DNA of 64,000 bases from Aeromicrobium sp. Root236 (GTDB lineage Bacteria; Actinomycetota; Actinomycetes; Propionibacteriales; Nocardioidaceae), in assembly GCF_001428805.1 (NCBI RefSeq), contig NZ_LMIS01000001.1, forward strand, positions 2,220,976 through 2,284,975. The letters run 5' to 3'. The notes below the pieces were generated by a model. It saw only the letters and a program-made list of their open reading frames with translations. It had not been told where the DNA came from and searched no databases. This document shows positions 35,422 to 44,012 of the stretch, piece by piece (position 1 is the stretch's first letter; each line of letters opens with the position of its first letter). A program made the translations under genes and the position numbers.

Positions 35422-36435
35422 GTGACCAGCCCAGCCACCCCGTCAGCACCCGGACCGCAATCCCTTGGAATGCTGCGCAGAATCCAGCGCATGAGTGACG
35501 CCGACGGCTACATCCGGGTCGCGGCGATCGACCACCCGGAGAACTACGTCGCGTTGTTCGACCCCGACCTCAGCAAGGTCGGCTTCGACGAGGTCGTCGA
35601 CTCCAAGCTCGAGCTCATCCGGGGCATGGCGCCGCACTGCTCGGCGGTCCTCGTCGACCCGGTGTGGTCGTTCGGCCAGGGCGTGCTGACCGGGTCGATC
35701 CCGGGCGGCGTCGGCATCATCTCCGGCCTCGAGCAGCTGGCCTACTCACCGGCCGGGTTCGGCACCGAGACCGTCGTACGTCCGCACTGGACCGTTCCGG
35801 TGCTGGCCCGGCTGGGTGCCGACGGGGCCAAGCTGGTGGTGTTCTACCGCGAGGAGCACACCGACATCGTCGCGACGCAGCACGAGCTCGTCCGCGGCGT
35901 CGTGGCGCAGTGCCGCGAGCACGAGGTCCCGTTGATCGTCGAGCCGCTCTGGTATCCGCTCGAGGGGGAGTCGCTCGACGATCCCGCCGTGCGGGCCGCC
36001 CGCGTCGAGGCCATCATCTCGTCGGCGGCGACGTTCACCGAGCTGGGCGCCGACATCATGAAGGTCGAGTTCCCGGGCTACGTCGGCACGCCCGAAGGCG
36101 AGGCCGAGGCGGCCGAGGCGTGCGCCCGGCTCGACGCCGCGGTCGACGTGCCCTGGGTCCTGCTGTCGGCGTCGGCGACGTTCGACCAGTTCGCGGTGCA
36201 GCTCCGCATCGCTGCCGAGGCCGGAGCCTGCGGGTTCATGGCCGGCCGAGCGATCTGGGGTGACGGTGTCGGTCGCCACGATGCCGAGACCCGCGCACGC
36301 GGCGTACGCACTGCGGCGGAGCGGCTCGACACCCTGGCCGACGTCCTGCGTACGCACGCCCGGCCGTGGCGCGAGCCGGTCAGCGTGAGCGAAGCCGTCG
36401 AGGCGTTGCCTGCCGACTGGCACGAGGCGTACTGA
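35422..36435 (+). CDS. Second LacD-like class I aldolase
   Basis: 337 aa barrel protein related to LacD. It opens after a short Pro-rich head with GYIRVAAIDHPENY in place of the usual ALAFDQR, has GAKLVVFYREEH and IVEPLWYPLEGE, and keeps the Schiff-base lysine context DIMKVEFPGYVG, followed by VLLSASATFDQF and GFMAGRAIWGDGV. GTG 35422 has AGGAG 6 nt upstream; the frame before it crosses the operator. It is distinct from the aldolase at 30013, so it probably acts on another stereoisomer or another step. Divergent from the sugar operon and followed by a kinase gene 3 bp later. Confidence 0.82.
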   Translation: MTSPATPSAPGPQSLGMLRRIQRMSDADGYIRVAAIDHPENYVALFDPDLSKVGFDEVVDSKLELIRGMAPHCSAVLVDPVWSFGQGVLTGSIPGGVGIISGLEQLAYSPAGFGTETVVRPHWTVPVLARLGADGAKLVVFYREEHTDIVATQHELVRGVVAQCREHEVPLIVEPLWYPLEGESLDDPAVRAARVEAIISSAATFTELGADIMKVEFPGYVGTPEGEAEAAEACARLDAAVDVPWVLLSASATFDQFAVQLRIAAEAGACGFMAGRAIWGDGVGRHDAETRARGVRTAAERLDTLADVLRTHARPWREPVSVSEAVEALPADWHEAY

Positions 36436-36438
36436 GCC

Positions 36439-36951
36439 ATGACCGTCTGGTGCGTCGCCGGCGCGGCGGGGAGCGGCAAGAGCACGCTCGGCCGTCAGCT
36501 CGCGATCGCCGTGGGTGCCACGCTGCTGGACCTCGACACGATCACGAACCCATTGCTCGACGCGATCGGTGAACGGCTCGCACCCGGGGGCCACTGGAAC
36601 GACGACGGCCTGCGCGACCTGGTCCGGCCGGCCCGGTACGCCTGCTTGCTCGCGGCCGCTCGAGACCAGCGGGACACCGGGCGCGACCTCGTGCTGGTCG
36701 CCCCCTTCACGACGGAGCTCTCCGGCGGCGCGGAGTGGGTGGCGCTCTGCGAAGCCATCGCATCCGCCGAGCCGCGAGTCGTGTGGCTCTACGCCAGCCC
36801 GGAGCTGCTCGAGGAGCGCCTCGCCGCACGGGCCGAGGTCCGGGACGCCGGCCGGCCGATCAAGAACCCGTCCGCACCGGTCGTGCCCCACGTCCGGGTC
36901 GACGCGTCATTGCCGCTGGAACGGCAGGTGGAACTGGTCATCACGGGTTAG
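36439..36951 (+). CDS. Small P-loop kinase (gluconokinase/shikimate-kinase-like)
   Basis: 170 aa AAA-type small-molecule kinase. Walker A is AGAAGSGKSTLGRQLA at residues 7-22, followed by LDLDTITNPLLD (Walker B-like Asp pair of the gluconokinase class) and a lid-like RLAARAEVRDAGRPIKN. It follows the second aldolase by 3 bp and belongs to the LacI-controlled locus. Its substrate is probably a sugar or sugar acid; the family is too broad to say more. Confidence 0.75.
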   Translation: MTVWCVAGAAGSGKSTLGRQLAIAVGATLLDLDTITNPLLDAIGERLAPGGHWNDDGLRDLVRPARYACLLAAARDQRDTGRDLVLVAPFTTELSGGAEWVALCEAIASAEPRVVWLYASPELLEERLAARAEVRDAGRPIKNPSAPVVPHVRVDASLPLERQVELVITG

Positions 36952-37024
36952 CGACAAATGCGAGCGGCTGTCGCGTCCGTGTCCTACTCTGACAACGATC
37001 GGTCCATCACGTATCGGAGGACTC

Positions 37025-37627
37025 ATGACCACTCCCACCGCTGCCGGATATCCCGCGACGTTCACGTTCGACCCGCCCGACAAGATCGCGCGCTGGCGGA
37101 TCGTCGGCAATGTCGTCCTCGCCATCCCGCACCTGATCATCGCGTACGTTCTCGGCATCGTGGCCGAGATCCTGGCCTTCGTCGCCTGGCTCACCGGCGT
37201 CTTCACCGCGAAGGTCCCCGAGGGCATCCTCGGCGTCATCGCGATGTGCCTTCGCTACAACACGCGCGCCCAGGTCTTTGCCTCGTTCCTCAAGGAGGAG
37301 TACCCGCCGTTCACGTTCGCCACGACGCTCGCCGACCCCGGCGATGATCCCCGCGTCCGGGTCGACTACCAGTCCGAGACCGACGGCCGGAACCGCCTGA
37401 CGATCTTCTTCCGGCTCCTGTTGGCCATCCCGCACTTCCTCGTGCTGATCGTCCTCGGCATCGCGGCCTTCTTCGTGTACCTCATCGCCTGGTTCGCGGT
37501 CCTGTTCACCGGCAGGTGGCCGAACGGCCTGCGCAACTTCGTCGTAGGCCTCACGCGGTGGACCACACGGCTCAACGCCTACATGTACCTGCTGACCGAC
37601 GCGTACCCGCCGTTCAGCTTCGAGTAG
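37025..37627 (+). CDS. DUF4389 family membrane protein
   Basis: 200 aa protein with two repeated halves, each with two TM segments: RWRIVGNVVLAIPHLIIAYV / LAFVAWLTGVFTAKVPEG and RLTIFFRLLLAIPHFLVLIV / LIAWFAVLFTGRWPNGL. The IPH motifs and the pairs EYPPFTF and AYPPFSFE match the DUF4389 pattern. ATG 37025 with GGAGG upstream; the longer frame in the same phase crosses the kinase gene and is not real. Function unknown. A strong hairpin follows. Confidence 0.85.
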   Translation: MTTPTAAGYPATFTFDPPDKIARWRIVGNVVLAIPHLIIAYVLGIVAEILAFVAWLTGVFTAKVPEGILGVIAMCLRYNTRAQVFASFLKEEYPPFTFATTLADPGDDPRVRVDYQSETDGRNRLTIFFRLLLAIPHFLVLIVLGIAAFFVYLIAWFAVLFTGRWPNGLRNFVVGLTRWTTRLNAYMYLLTDAYPPFSFE

Positions 37628-37638
37628 CCGTAAAACAC

Positions 37639-37673
37639 GAACGCCCCGATCCGCATCGCGGATCGGGGCGTTC
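37639..37673. terminator. Bidirectional terminator between DUF4389 and RDD genes
   Basis: Perfect 16-bp stem from 37639-37654 to 37658-37673 (GAACGCCCCGATCCGC) with an ATC loop. Minus-strand reading continues GTGTTTTACGG and plus-strand reading begins TTCT, so it may serve both convergent genes. Confidence 0.85.
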
Positions 37674-37681
37674 TGCGTGTG

Positions 37682-38128
37682 TCAGCCGAGGACCTTGTTG
37701 GGGTCGTGCAGCACGACGGTGCTCGCAATGAGGTCGGGCAGCGACCGGCGATCCGGACGCGTCAGGAACAGGATGAACGACACCAGCAGCGTGATGACCG
37801 ACAGGATTCCCTGCGCGATGCCACCGACGATGTTGCGCAGTGCCATCGTGCCGAACGTGGCGGTCTGGCGCTGCTCGGGACGGTAGACCTTCATGCCCAG
37901 CACCTGCAGCGCAGGCGACGTGCCCTTGCCCCACACGATCAGGCCCCAGATGATGTAGCCGATGCCGAGGGTGACGACCGCGAGGGGAATCGCAAGGAAG
38001 TACGCCCCGATGCGACGGCCGTGCGAGGCCAGCTCGACCCCGTCGGGCAGCACGAGGCCACTGGCCTGATCGAGGTGGAACCCGGCGCCGACAGGCTGCG
38101 CTCCGGGCGGGAAGTTGGGGTCGGTCAT
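37682..38128 (-). CDS. RDD family membrane protein
   Basis: 148 aa protein. The RDD core starts with ELASHGRRIGAYFLAIPLAVV (the second conserved part, R-R in place of RRxxAxxxD), then GIGYIIWGLIVWGKGTSPALQVLGMKVYR and RNIVGGIAQGILSVITLLVSFILF, ending in RRSLPDLIASTVVLHD. Three to four TM segments. A glycine/proline head precedes them. Role in transport is suspected for the family, unproven. Confidence 0.82.
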   Translation of the reverse strand: MTDPNFPPGAQPVGAGFHLDQASGLVLPDGVELASHGRRIGAYFLAIPLAVVTLGIGYIIWGLIVWGKGTSPALQVLGMKVYRPEQRQTATFGTMALRNIVGGIAQGILSVITLLVSFILFLTRPDRRSLPDLIASTVVLHDPNKVLG

Positions 38129-38228
38129 GCGGTGTCCTTAACGTTTGGTGGGCAGGCCGAGCCCAACCTACCGACATCGAGACCGCGGCGGGTGGTTTCC
38201 CACCCGAAACATGACACCGCGTCTTGGA

Positions 38229-39485
38229 TCAGCTGAGCTGGCGCAGGCGCACGGTCTCGGGCAGGCCCGCGAGCTCCTTGAGCACGTCGGGTCCGACCTC
38301 CGCAGCGACGTCCGTGAGCACGTAGCCGAGCTCGCCGCGCGTCGACAGCGACTGCGCCTCGATGTTGACCTCGTGCTCGCCGAGCAGGCCGTTGATCGTG
38401 GCCAGCACGCCGGGGTGGTTGCGGTGCACCAGGGCGAGCCGGTGCTTGGTCGCATCCGACGGCAGGTTGATCTCCGGCAGGTTGACGCTGAGCGAGGTGC
38501 CGCCGACCGAGGCGTACGAACGCAGCTTCGACGCGACGAAGCGGCCGATGTCCTGCTGCGCCTCCTCGGTCGACCCGCCGACGTGCGGCGTGAGGATCAC
38601 GTTGGGCAGGCCACGCAGGTCGGACTCGAACGGGTCGCCCTGACGCTTGGGCTCGACCGGGAACACGTCGAGCGCGGCGCCGGCGATGTGGCCCGACTCG
38701 ATGTGCTCGCGCAGCGCCGCGGTGTCGACGGCGATGCCGCGCGACAGGTTGAGGAACAGCGAGCGCGGCTTCATCTGCGCCATCTCCTCGGCGCCGAACA
38801 GGCCGGCGTTGCCGGGGCGGCCGTCCACGTGCAGCGTGACGACGTCCGAGGTCTGCAACAGCTCCTCGATCGTCGAGCAGCGCTTGGCGTTGCCGAGGGC
38901 GAGCTTGTCGTCGATGTCGTAGAAGACGACCTTGAAGCCCAGCGCCTCGGCGATGACCGACAGCTGGCTGCCGATGTTGCCGTAACCGACGATGCCGAGC
39001 GTACGGCCGCGGACCTCGTGGCTGCCGGCGGCCGACTTGTTCCAGACACCGTTGTGCATGTCGGTCGACTTCTCGTGCAGGCGCCGGGCCAGCGAGATGA
39101 TCTCGGCGATCGCGAGCTCCACGACGCTGCGGGTGTTGGAGTAGGGCGCGTTGAACACGGCGATGCCCCGCTCGGTGGCGGCCTTGAGGTCGATCTGGTT
39201 GGTGCCGATGCAGAACGCGCCGATCGCGATCAGGTCGGGGGCGGCGTCGAGGACCTTCTCGGTGATGTAGGTCGTCGAGCGGATCCCGAGCAGGTGCACG
39301 CCCTGGATCGCCTCGATCAACTCGTCCTCGCCGAGCGCGCCGTCGCGGGTCTCGACCTGGTAGCCCTTGCCACGCAGGAAGTCCGCCCCGTCGACGTGGA
39401 TGTTCTCCAGCAGCAGGACGCGTACGTCCTCGTCGCCCAGCAGCGACGTGGGGAAGGGGTCAGTGGTCGTCATGGTCATCATCAT
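38229..39485 (-). CDS. serA: D-3-phosphoglycerate dehydrogenase, short ACT type
   Basis: First enzyme of serine biosynthesis, oxidising 3-phosphoglycerate with NAD, 418 aa. Rossmann motif RTLGIVGYGNIGSQLSVIAE; catalytic Arg in LNLSRGIAVD, Glu in HIAGAALDVFPVEP, His in LTPHVGGSTEEAQ. A single ACT domain begins near HRLALVHRNHPGVLATINGLL. The length is that of E. coli SerA; many actinobacteria instead carry the longer form with an extra ASB domain. RBS GGAGG lies 8 nt before the ATG. A ZTP-riboswitch-like leader precedes it, tying serine supply to one-carbon status. Confidence 0.92.
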   Translation of the reverse strand: MMMTMTTTDPFPTSLLGDEDVRVLLLENIHVDGADFLRGKGYQVETRDGALGEDELIEAIQGVHLLGIRSTTYITEKVLDAAPDLIAIGAFCIGTNQIDLKAATERGIAVFNAPYSNTRSVVELAIAEIISLARRLHEKSTDMHNGVWNKSAAGSHEVRGRTLGIVGYGNIGSQLSVIAEALGFKVVFYDIDDKLALGNAKRCSTIEELLQTSDVVTLHVDGRPGNAGLFGAEEMAQMKPRSLFLNLSRGIAVDTAALREHIESGHIAGAALDVFPVEPKRQGDPFESDLRGLPNVILTPHVGGSTEEAQQDIGRFVASKLRSYASVGGTSLSVNLPEINLPSDATKHRLALVHRNHPGVLATINGLLGEHEVNIEAQSLSTRGELGYVLTDVAAEVGPDVLKELAGLPETVRLRQLS

Positions 39486-39499
39486 CTCGGTTGCCTCCA

Positions 39500-39519
39500 G
39501 TCAGCAATGCACGGCTGAC
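39500..39519 (-). promoter_or_regulatory. Hairpin next to the serA Shine-Dalgarno
   Basis: On the minus strand GTCAGC pairs with GCTGAC around an 8-nt loop, and the stem ends one base before GGAGG (39494-39498). It fits an expression platform that controls RBS access downstream of the riboswitch aptamer. Confidence 0.55.
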
Positions 39520-39521
39520 GT

Positions 39522-39606
39522 GGGGCCCAGGCGAACGGTCCCGATGTCCGGTTTCTGCAGTCGCTCCCCGGTGGTACCCACCTCAACGCCAGTCGCGACC
39601 GACTGC
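39522..39606 (-). ncRNA. ZTP (pfl) riboswitch upstream of serA
   Basis: Read on the minus strand, the leader has the conserved pieces of the pfl/ZTP aptamer in order: P1 arm GCAGTCG (39600-39606), GACTGGCG, a GGTGG/CCACC hairpin, CCACCGGGGAGCGAC (39560-39574), the P1 partner CGACTGC, a linker with a CCGG hairpin, and CGCCTGGGC (39525-39533). These match the class consensus as I remember it. A -10-like TAGACT at 39611-39616 puts the transcript start at the aptamer edge. It would sense the purine alarmone ZMP/ZTP, which rises when 10-formyl-THF is short. Confidence 0.85.
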
Positions 39607-39660
39607 GACGAGTCTACCGTGCGGCCCACACCCCTTCGCCAACATGGACATCTGTTGAGA

Positions 39661-39900
39661 TCGGCTCACAGCCGGGCGGGGTCGAACCGCATCGTCGCGC
39701 GTACGACCTGGGTCACCGCCACCTCAGCGCGGTGGGCTGGGTCGAACCGCATCGTCGCGCGTACGACCTGAGGCACCGCCACCGCAGCGCGGTGGGCTGG
39801 GTCGAACCGCATCGTCGCGCGTACGACCTAAGGCACCGCCACCGCAGCGCGGTGGGCTGGGTCGAACCGCATCGTCGCGCGTACGACCTAAGGCACCGCC
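39661..39900. repeat. Four tandem copies of a 60-bp unit
   Basis: Units start at 39661, 39721, 39781 and 39841. The last two are identical, the second differs from them at two positions and the first is most diverged. Each contains GGTCG and CGACC arms 19 nt apart that can pair, and a GCGGTGG/CCACCGC pairing across unit borders. The last unit abuts the stop of the nucleoside hydrolase gene. Because 60 is a multiple of 3, open frames cross the array, but they lack a start signal and have no recognisable product. Confidence 0.95.
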
Positions 39901-40821
39901 TCACAGCTGAGCCAGCGACTCGCGCACGAGGTCGAAGAACCGGTCCGCGTCGGCGTCGACCGCGACCTGGACCTCGCCTGTCCCGAGGGTGATGTCGGTA
40001 CGCCCTCGGGTGGGCGAGTCGCCGGTGTGGACCCGGACCGTCGCGGCTGAGAGCGTGACCAGCGTCGGGTCCACGAGGTAGGCGATGGTGAGCGCGTCGT
40101 GCACAGGTGCTGCGGCGCGGCCGTTCATCGCGGGCAGCGTGCGATAGCTCGCGATGCGCTGCTCGATGAACCCGGCTGCGACGGACGCAGCACGCCCGAG
40201 CGGGCGCAGCGTCGCGCGCTGCTCGGACGTGACGATCGCGCGATACGTCGCGTCGAGCGGCACCAGGACGAGCCGCTCGAACCCGGCATCCAGCACCAGC
40301 TGCGCTGCCTCCGGGTCGTAGCCGACATTCGTCTCCACGTCGGGCAGCGAGCCGCCGCGCTCGATGACGCCGCCCATCACCACGAGCTCGTCGATCGCCT
40401 CGACGAACGACGGGTCGGCGGCGATCGCGGCTGCGACGTTGGACAGCGACCCGGTCGGCACGAGGGTGAACGGCTCGGTGGCCGCCCGGGCCGTCTCGAC
40501 GAGCCACTCGACCGCGTCCTGGGCCTCGACCTGCTGGGTGGGCGGTGGCAAGGGAAGGGTGTCCGGCTCGGCGCTGCCGCGAGGCGCCGGTACGCCCGGC
40601 GGTGGGTCGACCGGTGCGCCGCGCCCGGCGTACACGGGGACGTCCGTGCGACCGATCAGGTCGAGGACACGACGTGAGTTGTCAGCGGTGTGCTCGACCG
40701 CATGGTTGCCCCAGACGGCGGTGACCGCCACGAGGTCGAGCTCCGGCCTGGCGGCCGCCAGCATGATGGCGATCGCGTCGTCGGTCCCCGTGTCGCAGTC
40801 GAGGACCACCCGGCGCGCCAC
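39901..40821 (-). CDS. Nucleoside hydrolase (IunH family)
   Basis: 306 aa enzyme cleaving the N-glycosidic bond of ribonucleosides to base and ribose. It opens with the calcium/ribose motif VVLDCDTGTDDAIAIMLA, has GAVWGNHAVE-like VTAVWGNHAVEHTADN, LVVMGGVIERGG with NVGYDPEAAQ, and the active-site histidine region AAPVHDALTIAYLVDP. GTG 40819-40821 is the probable start, 2 nt after the thioesterase stop. An unusual Pro-rich insert follows GRGAPVDPPPGVP. Its 3' end adjoins the tandem repeat array. The preferred nucleoside is not predictable. Confidence 0.85.
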   Translation of the reverse strand: MARRVVLDCDTGTDDAIAIMLAAARPELDLVAVTAVWGNHAVEHTADNSRRVLDLIGRTDVPVYAGRGAPVDPPPGVPAPRGSAEPDTLPLPPPTQQVEAQDAVEWLVETARAATEPFTLVPTGSLSNVAAAIAADPSFVEAIDELVVMGGVIERGGSLPDVETNVGYDPEAAQLVLDAGFERLVLVPLDATYRAIVTSEQRATLRPLGRAASVAAGFIEQRIASYRTLPAMNGRAAAPVHDALTIAYLVDPTLVTLSAATVRVHTGDSPTRGRTDITLGTGEVQVAVDADADRFFDLVRESLAQL

Positions 40822-40823
40822 GG

Positions 40824-41255
40824 TCAGCCCTGCGGGAGCGATCCGGTGAACCGGGCCAGCGCCTCGGGCGGCATCTGTTGGTCCAGGTTGGCGAGGCGCA
40901 CCTGGCCCTGGGCGATGAGCCGGCCGTCCTGGTCGACCGAGTCGAGGTGCCACAGCTGCTGGCTGCGACCGCGATGGATCGGGGTCGCGGTGACCGTGAT
41001 GGTGTCGCCCACCTTGGCCTGTCGGAGGAAGTCCGTCGAGTTGTTGGTGCCGACCACGATGCCCTTGTCGCCGAGCCACACCTGACCGGCGATGCTGGCG
41101 GTCGACTCGTGCACCGCGCAGTAGACGCCGCCGTGGGGGATGCCGAACGGCTGCAGGTGGTGCTCGCCGATCGTGAAGCGTACGACGACCTTGTCGGCGG
41201 TCGCCTCGAGGTGCTCGACGCCGAGCACGCCGTCCAGGCCGGGGATCTGAGTCAT
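40824..41255 (-). CDS. Hotdog-fold thioesterase (PaaI/YdiI type)
   Basis: 143 aa acyl-CoA thioesterase-like protein. The central helix FGIPHGGVYCAVHESTASIAGQ carries the HGG motif and the catalytic-type Glu/Ser region of YdiI-like enzymes; VVGTNNSTDFLRQAKVGDTITVTATPIHRGRSQQLW is the typical hotdog strand set. It follows DUF4396 by 15 bp and precedes the hydrolase by 2 nt, so it may be transcribed from the copper operon promoter. The substrate is unknown. Confidence 0.87.
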   Translation of the reverse strand: MTQIPGLDGVLGVEHLEATADKVVVRFTIGEHHLQPFGIPHGGVYCAVHESTASIAGQVWLGDKGIVVGTNNSTDFLRQAKVGDTITVTATPIHRGRSQQLWHLDSVDQDGRLIAQGQVRLANLDQQMPPEALARFTGSLPQG

Positions 41256-41270
41256 GCGTTCGAGGGTAGG

Positions 41271-41756
41271 TCAGTGGTAGTCGTGCATGACCGCATGGCC
41301 CTTGCCGCGGCCGATCAGCCAGCGGTTGACCGGCACGGTGACGACGAACGCCACGACGAGGGAGAACGCGAGGCTGGCCCAGAACAGGAGACTCGCGAGC
41401 CCGGCGTCCATCGCACCGGGCACCGTGACGATCACGGTGTTGTCGATGAGCTCCATCGTCAGGATCGACAGCGTGTCGGCGGCGAGCGCGACCTTGAACG
41501 CACCGGCGAACGGGATGCCCGCAGCCAGCACCGGCCGGATCGTCAGCGAATAGCCGAAGAGGAACGCCAGGACGATCGACAGGATGATCGTGGTGACGTT
41601 GTGCAGGCCGAACGCCGTGCCGATGACCATGCCGAGGACCTCGCCGATCGCACAGCCGGTGAGGCAGTGGACCGTCGCGGAGATCGCGCTCATCGTGAGC
41701 GCCCGGCCGGTCATTGCCATGTCGTGGTGCTCGTGGTGGTGCTCGTGCTCGGTCAT
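41271..41756 (-). CDS. DUF4396 family membrane protein, His-rich N-terminus
   Basis: 161 aa protein. The head [15 protein letters not shown] is a strong metal-ligand cluster; four hydrophobic segments follow ([35 protein letters not shown]-type, [17 protein letters not shown]). [14 protein letters not shown] and [15 protein letters not shown] are typical of DUF4396. Its ATG overlaps the copA stop (ATGA). The position and histidines suggest a copper-related membrane role, but the family has no proven function. Confidence 0.82.
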   Translation of the reverse strand: MTEHEHHHEHHDMAMTGRALTMSAISATVHCLTGCAIGEVLGMVIGTAFGLHNVTTIILSIVLAFLFGYSLTIRPVLAAGIPFAGAFKVALAADTLSILTMELIDNTVIVTVPGAMDAGLASLLFWASLAFSLVVAFVVTVPVNRWLIGRGKGHAVMHDYH

Positions 41757-44011
41757 GACGCTCCTGAGGAGTTGCGGGTCTTGAAGCCTCGGAGCCGCAG
41801 GCTGTTGGAGACGACGAACACCGACGAGAACGCCATCGCGGCGCCGGCCAGCATGGGATTGAGCAGGCCGGCGGCGGCCAAGGGGATGCCGACGACGTTG
41901 TAGGCGAATGCCCAGAACAGGTTGCCCTTGATCGTGCCGAGTGTCCGGCGCGACAGCCGGATCGCATCGGGCACGGCGAGCAGGTCACCGCGTACGAGCG
42001 TCAGGTCCGCCGCCTCGATCGCCGCGTCGGTGCCGGTGCCCATGGCCAGGCCGAGGTCGGACTGTGCGAGCGCGGCCGCGTCGTTGACGCCGTCGCCGAC
42101 CATCGCGACGGTGCGGCCCTCGGCCTGGAGCCTGCGGACGACGTCGACCTTGTCGCCGGGACGCACCTCGGCGTGGACCTCGTCGATGCCGACCGCGGCC
42201 GCCACGCTGCGGGCGGCGCGCTCGTTGTCGCCGGTCAGCAGCACGGGACGCAGCCCGAGCTCACGGATCTGGCGCACGGCCTCGGCGCTCGACTCCTTGA
42301 CCGTGTCGGCGACGACCAGGACCCCGCGGACCGCGCCGTCCCAGCCGATGACGACGGGCGTACGTCCTTGGGCCTCCGCGTCAGCCTTGGGGCCGACGAG
42401 ATCGGCGGGCAGGTGCTGCGACCAGTCGGCGAGGAACGCCTCACGGCCGACCACGACCGCGAGACCGTCGACGACGCCCTGGACCCCGAGCCCCTCGGTG
42501 TTGCTGAAGCCCTCGACCGACGGCAGGTCACCCACCTCGGCGCGAGCCGCCTCGGCGATCGCGCGGGCGATGGGGTGCTCGGACGCGTCCTCGAGCGCGC
42601 CGGCGATGCGGAGCACCTCGGCACGGTCCTCGCCCTCGGCGACGATCACCTCGTGCAGCGTCATCCGGCCGGTCGTCACGGTGCCGGTCTTGTCGAGCAC
42701 CACGGTGTCGATCGTCCGGGTCGACTCGAGCACCTCGGGACCCTTGATCAGGATGCCGAGCTGAGCGCCTCGCCCGGTGCCGACCATCAACGCCGTGGGC
42801 GTCGCCAGGCCCAGGGCGCACGGGCAGGCGATGATCAGCACGGCGGCCGCCGCGGTGAACGCCGCCGAAGCACCCTCGCCGGTGCCGAGCCAGAACCCGA
42901 GCGTGCCGACGGCCAGCGCGATCACGATCGGGACGAAGATGCCCGAGATCGAGTCCGCGAGCCGCTGCGCCTGGGCCTTGCCGCTCTGCGCGTCCTCGAC
43001 CATGCGCGCCATCTGTGCGAGCTGCGTCTCGGCGCCGACGCGGGTCGCCCGCACGGTCAGCCGGCCACTCGTGTTGACCGTGCCGCCGACGACGTCGTCA
43101 CCGGCCACGACCTCGGAGGGCACCGACTCACCGGTGACCATCGACGCGTCGACCGCGGACGTGCCGTCCTCGATCACGCCGTCCGTGGCGATCTTCTCTC
43201 CGGGGCGTACGACGAACAGGTCGCCGACGTGCAGGTCGTCGGTCGGGATGCGCACCTCGACCCCGTCTCGTACGACCGACACCTCTTTGGCGCCGAGCGC
43301 GAGCAACGCGCGCAGCGCCGATCCGGCCCGGCGCTTGGAGCGGGCCTCGAAGTAGCGTCCCGCCAGGATGAACGTCGTGACGCCGGCGGCGGCCTCGAAG
43401 TAGATGTTGCCGCTGCCGTCCATGCGCGAGATCGTCAGCTCGAACGGGTGCTTCATGCCGGGCTCGCCGGCCGTGCCCCAGAACAACGCGTAGATCGACC
43501 AGCCGAAGGCGGCCAGCGTGCCGACCGAGATCAGCGTGTCCATCGTCGCCGCGCCGTGGCGCAGGTTGGTCCAGGCCGCGACGTGGAACGGCAGCGCGCC
43601 CCACACGACGACGGGTGCCGCCAAGGTCAGCGACAGCCACTGCCAGCTGGTGAACTGCAGCGCAGGGATCATCGCCATCGCGATGACCGGCACGGTCAGG
43701 ACGATCGAGACCAGCAGCCGGGTGAGCAGGGGCCGTGACGGGTCGTCGTCGACCTCCGGCTCGTCGGCCTGGGGCGGTTGCGGGAGCTGGGCCGTGTAGC
43801 CGGCCTTCTCGACCTCGGCGATCAGCAGTGCCGGGTCGATCGGTCCCGAGGCGTCGACCCGTGCCTTCTCGGTCGCGTAGTTGACCGACGCCGTCACGCC
43901 GTCGAGCTTGTTGAGCCGCTTCTCGATGCGCATCGCGCACGACGCGCAGGTCATGCCGCCGATCGTCAGGTCGATGCGGTCGGCCGTGGGGCCCTGGTCG
44001 GTGAGTGCCAT
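41753..44011 (-). CDS. copA: Copper-translocating P1B-type ATPase
   Basis: 752 aa Cu(I) exporter. One N-terminal HMA domain with GGMTCASC, actuator loop [12 protein letters not shown]6 metal site [13 protein letters not shown], phosphorylation motif [21 protein letters not shown], and hinge [11 protein letters not shown]. The last TMs carry the Cu-class residues [15 protein letters not shown] and [16 protein letters not shown] start at the ATG giving [15 protein letters not shown]; a longer frame in the same phase overlaps the upstream gene and is not HMA-like. Part of the CsoR-controlled operon. Confidence 0.95.
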   Translation of the reverse strand: MALTDQGPTADRIDLTIGGMTCASCAMRIEKRLNKLDGVTASVNYATEKARVDASGPIDPALLIAEVEKAGYTAQLPQPPQADEPEVDDDPSRPLLTRLLVSIVLTVPVIAMAMIPALQFTSWQWLSLTLAAPVVVWGALPFHVAAWTNLRHGAATMDTLISVGTLAAFGWSIYALFWGTAGEPGMKHPFELTISRMDGSGNIYFEAAAGVTTFILAGRYFEARSKRRAGSALRALLALGAKEVSVVRDGVEVRIPTDDLHVGDLFVVRPGEKIATDGVIEDGTSAVDASMVTGESVPSEVVAGDDVVGGTVNTSGRLTVRATRVGAETQLAQMARMVEDAQSGKAQAQRLADSISGIFVPIVIALAVGTLGFWLGTGEGASAAFTAAAAVLIIACPCALGLATPTALMVGTGRGAQLGILIKGPEVLESTRTIDTVVLDKTGTVTTGRMTLHEVIVAEGEDRAEVLRIAGALEDASEHPIARAIAEAARAEVGDLPSVEGFSNTEGLGVQGVVDGLAVVVGREAFLADWSQHLPADLVGPKADAEAQGRTPVVIGWDGAVRGVLVVADTVKESSAEAVRQIRELGLRPVLLTGDNERAARSVAAAVGIDEVHAEVRPGDKVDVVRRLQAEGRTVAMVGDGVNDAAALAQSDLGLAMGTGTDAAIEAADLTLVRGDLLAVPDAIRLSRRTLGTIKGNLFWAFAYNVVGIPLAAAGLLNPMLAGAAMAFSSVFVVSNSLRLRGFKTRNSSGAS

Positions 44012-44012
44012 G

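Noticed and set aside
27190-36951. Sulfoquinovose (sulfo-EMP) operon
   Set aside because: LacD-like aldolase and PfkB kinase would fit, but there is no sulfoquinovosidase, sulfolactaldehyde reductase or sulfonate exporter in view.
27190-36951. Inositol (iol) catabolic cluster
   Set aside because: PfkB kinase, aldolase and ABC importer recall iol genes, but IolB, IolD, IolE and IolG-type genes are all missing.
39661-39900. CRISPR array
   Set aside because: The whole 60-bp unit repeats without variable spacers, and no cas gene is near.
39732-39992. Peptide repeats encoded across the 60-bp tandem array
   Set aside because: Open only because the unit is 60 bp; no RBS, no family, and the frame runs antisense into the nucleoside hydrolase gene.
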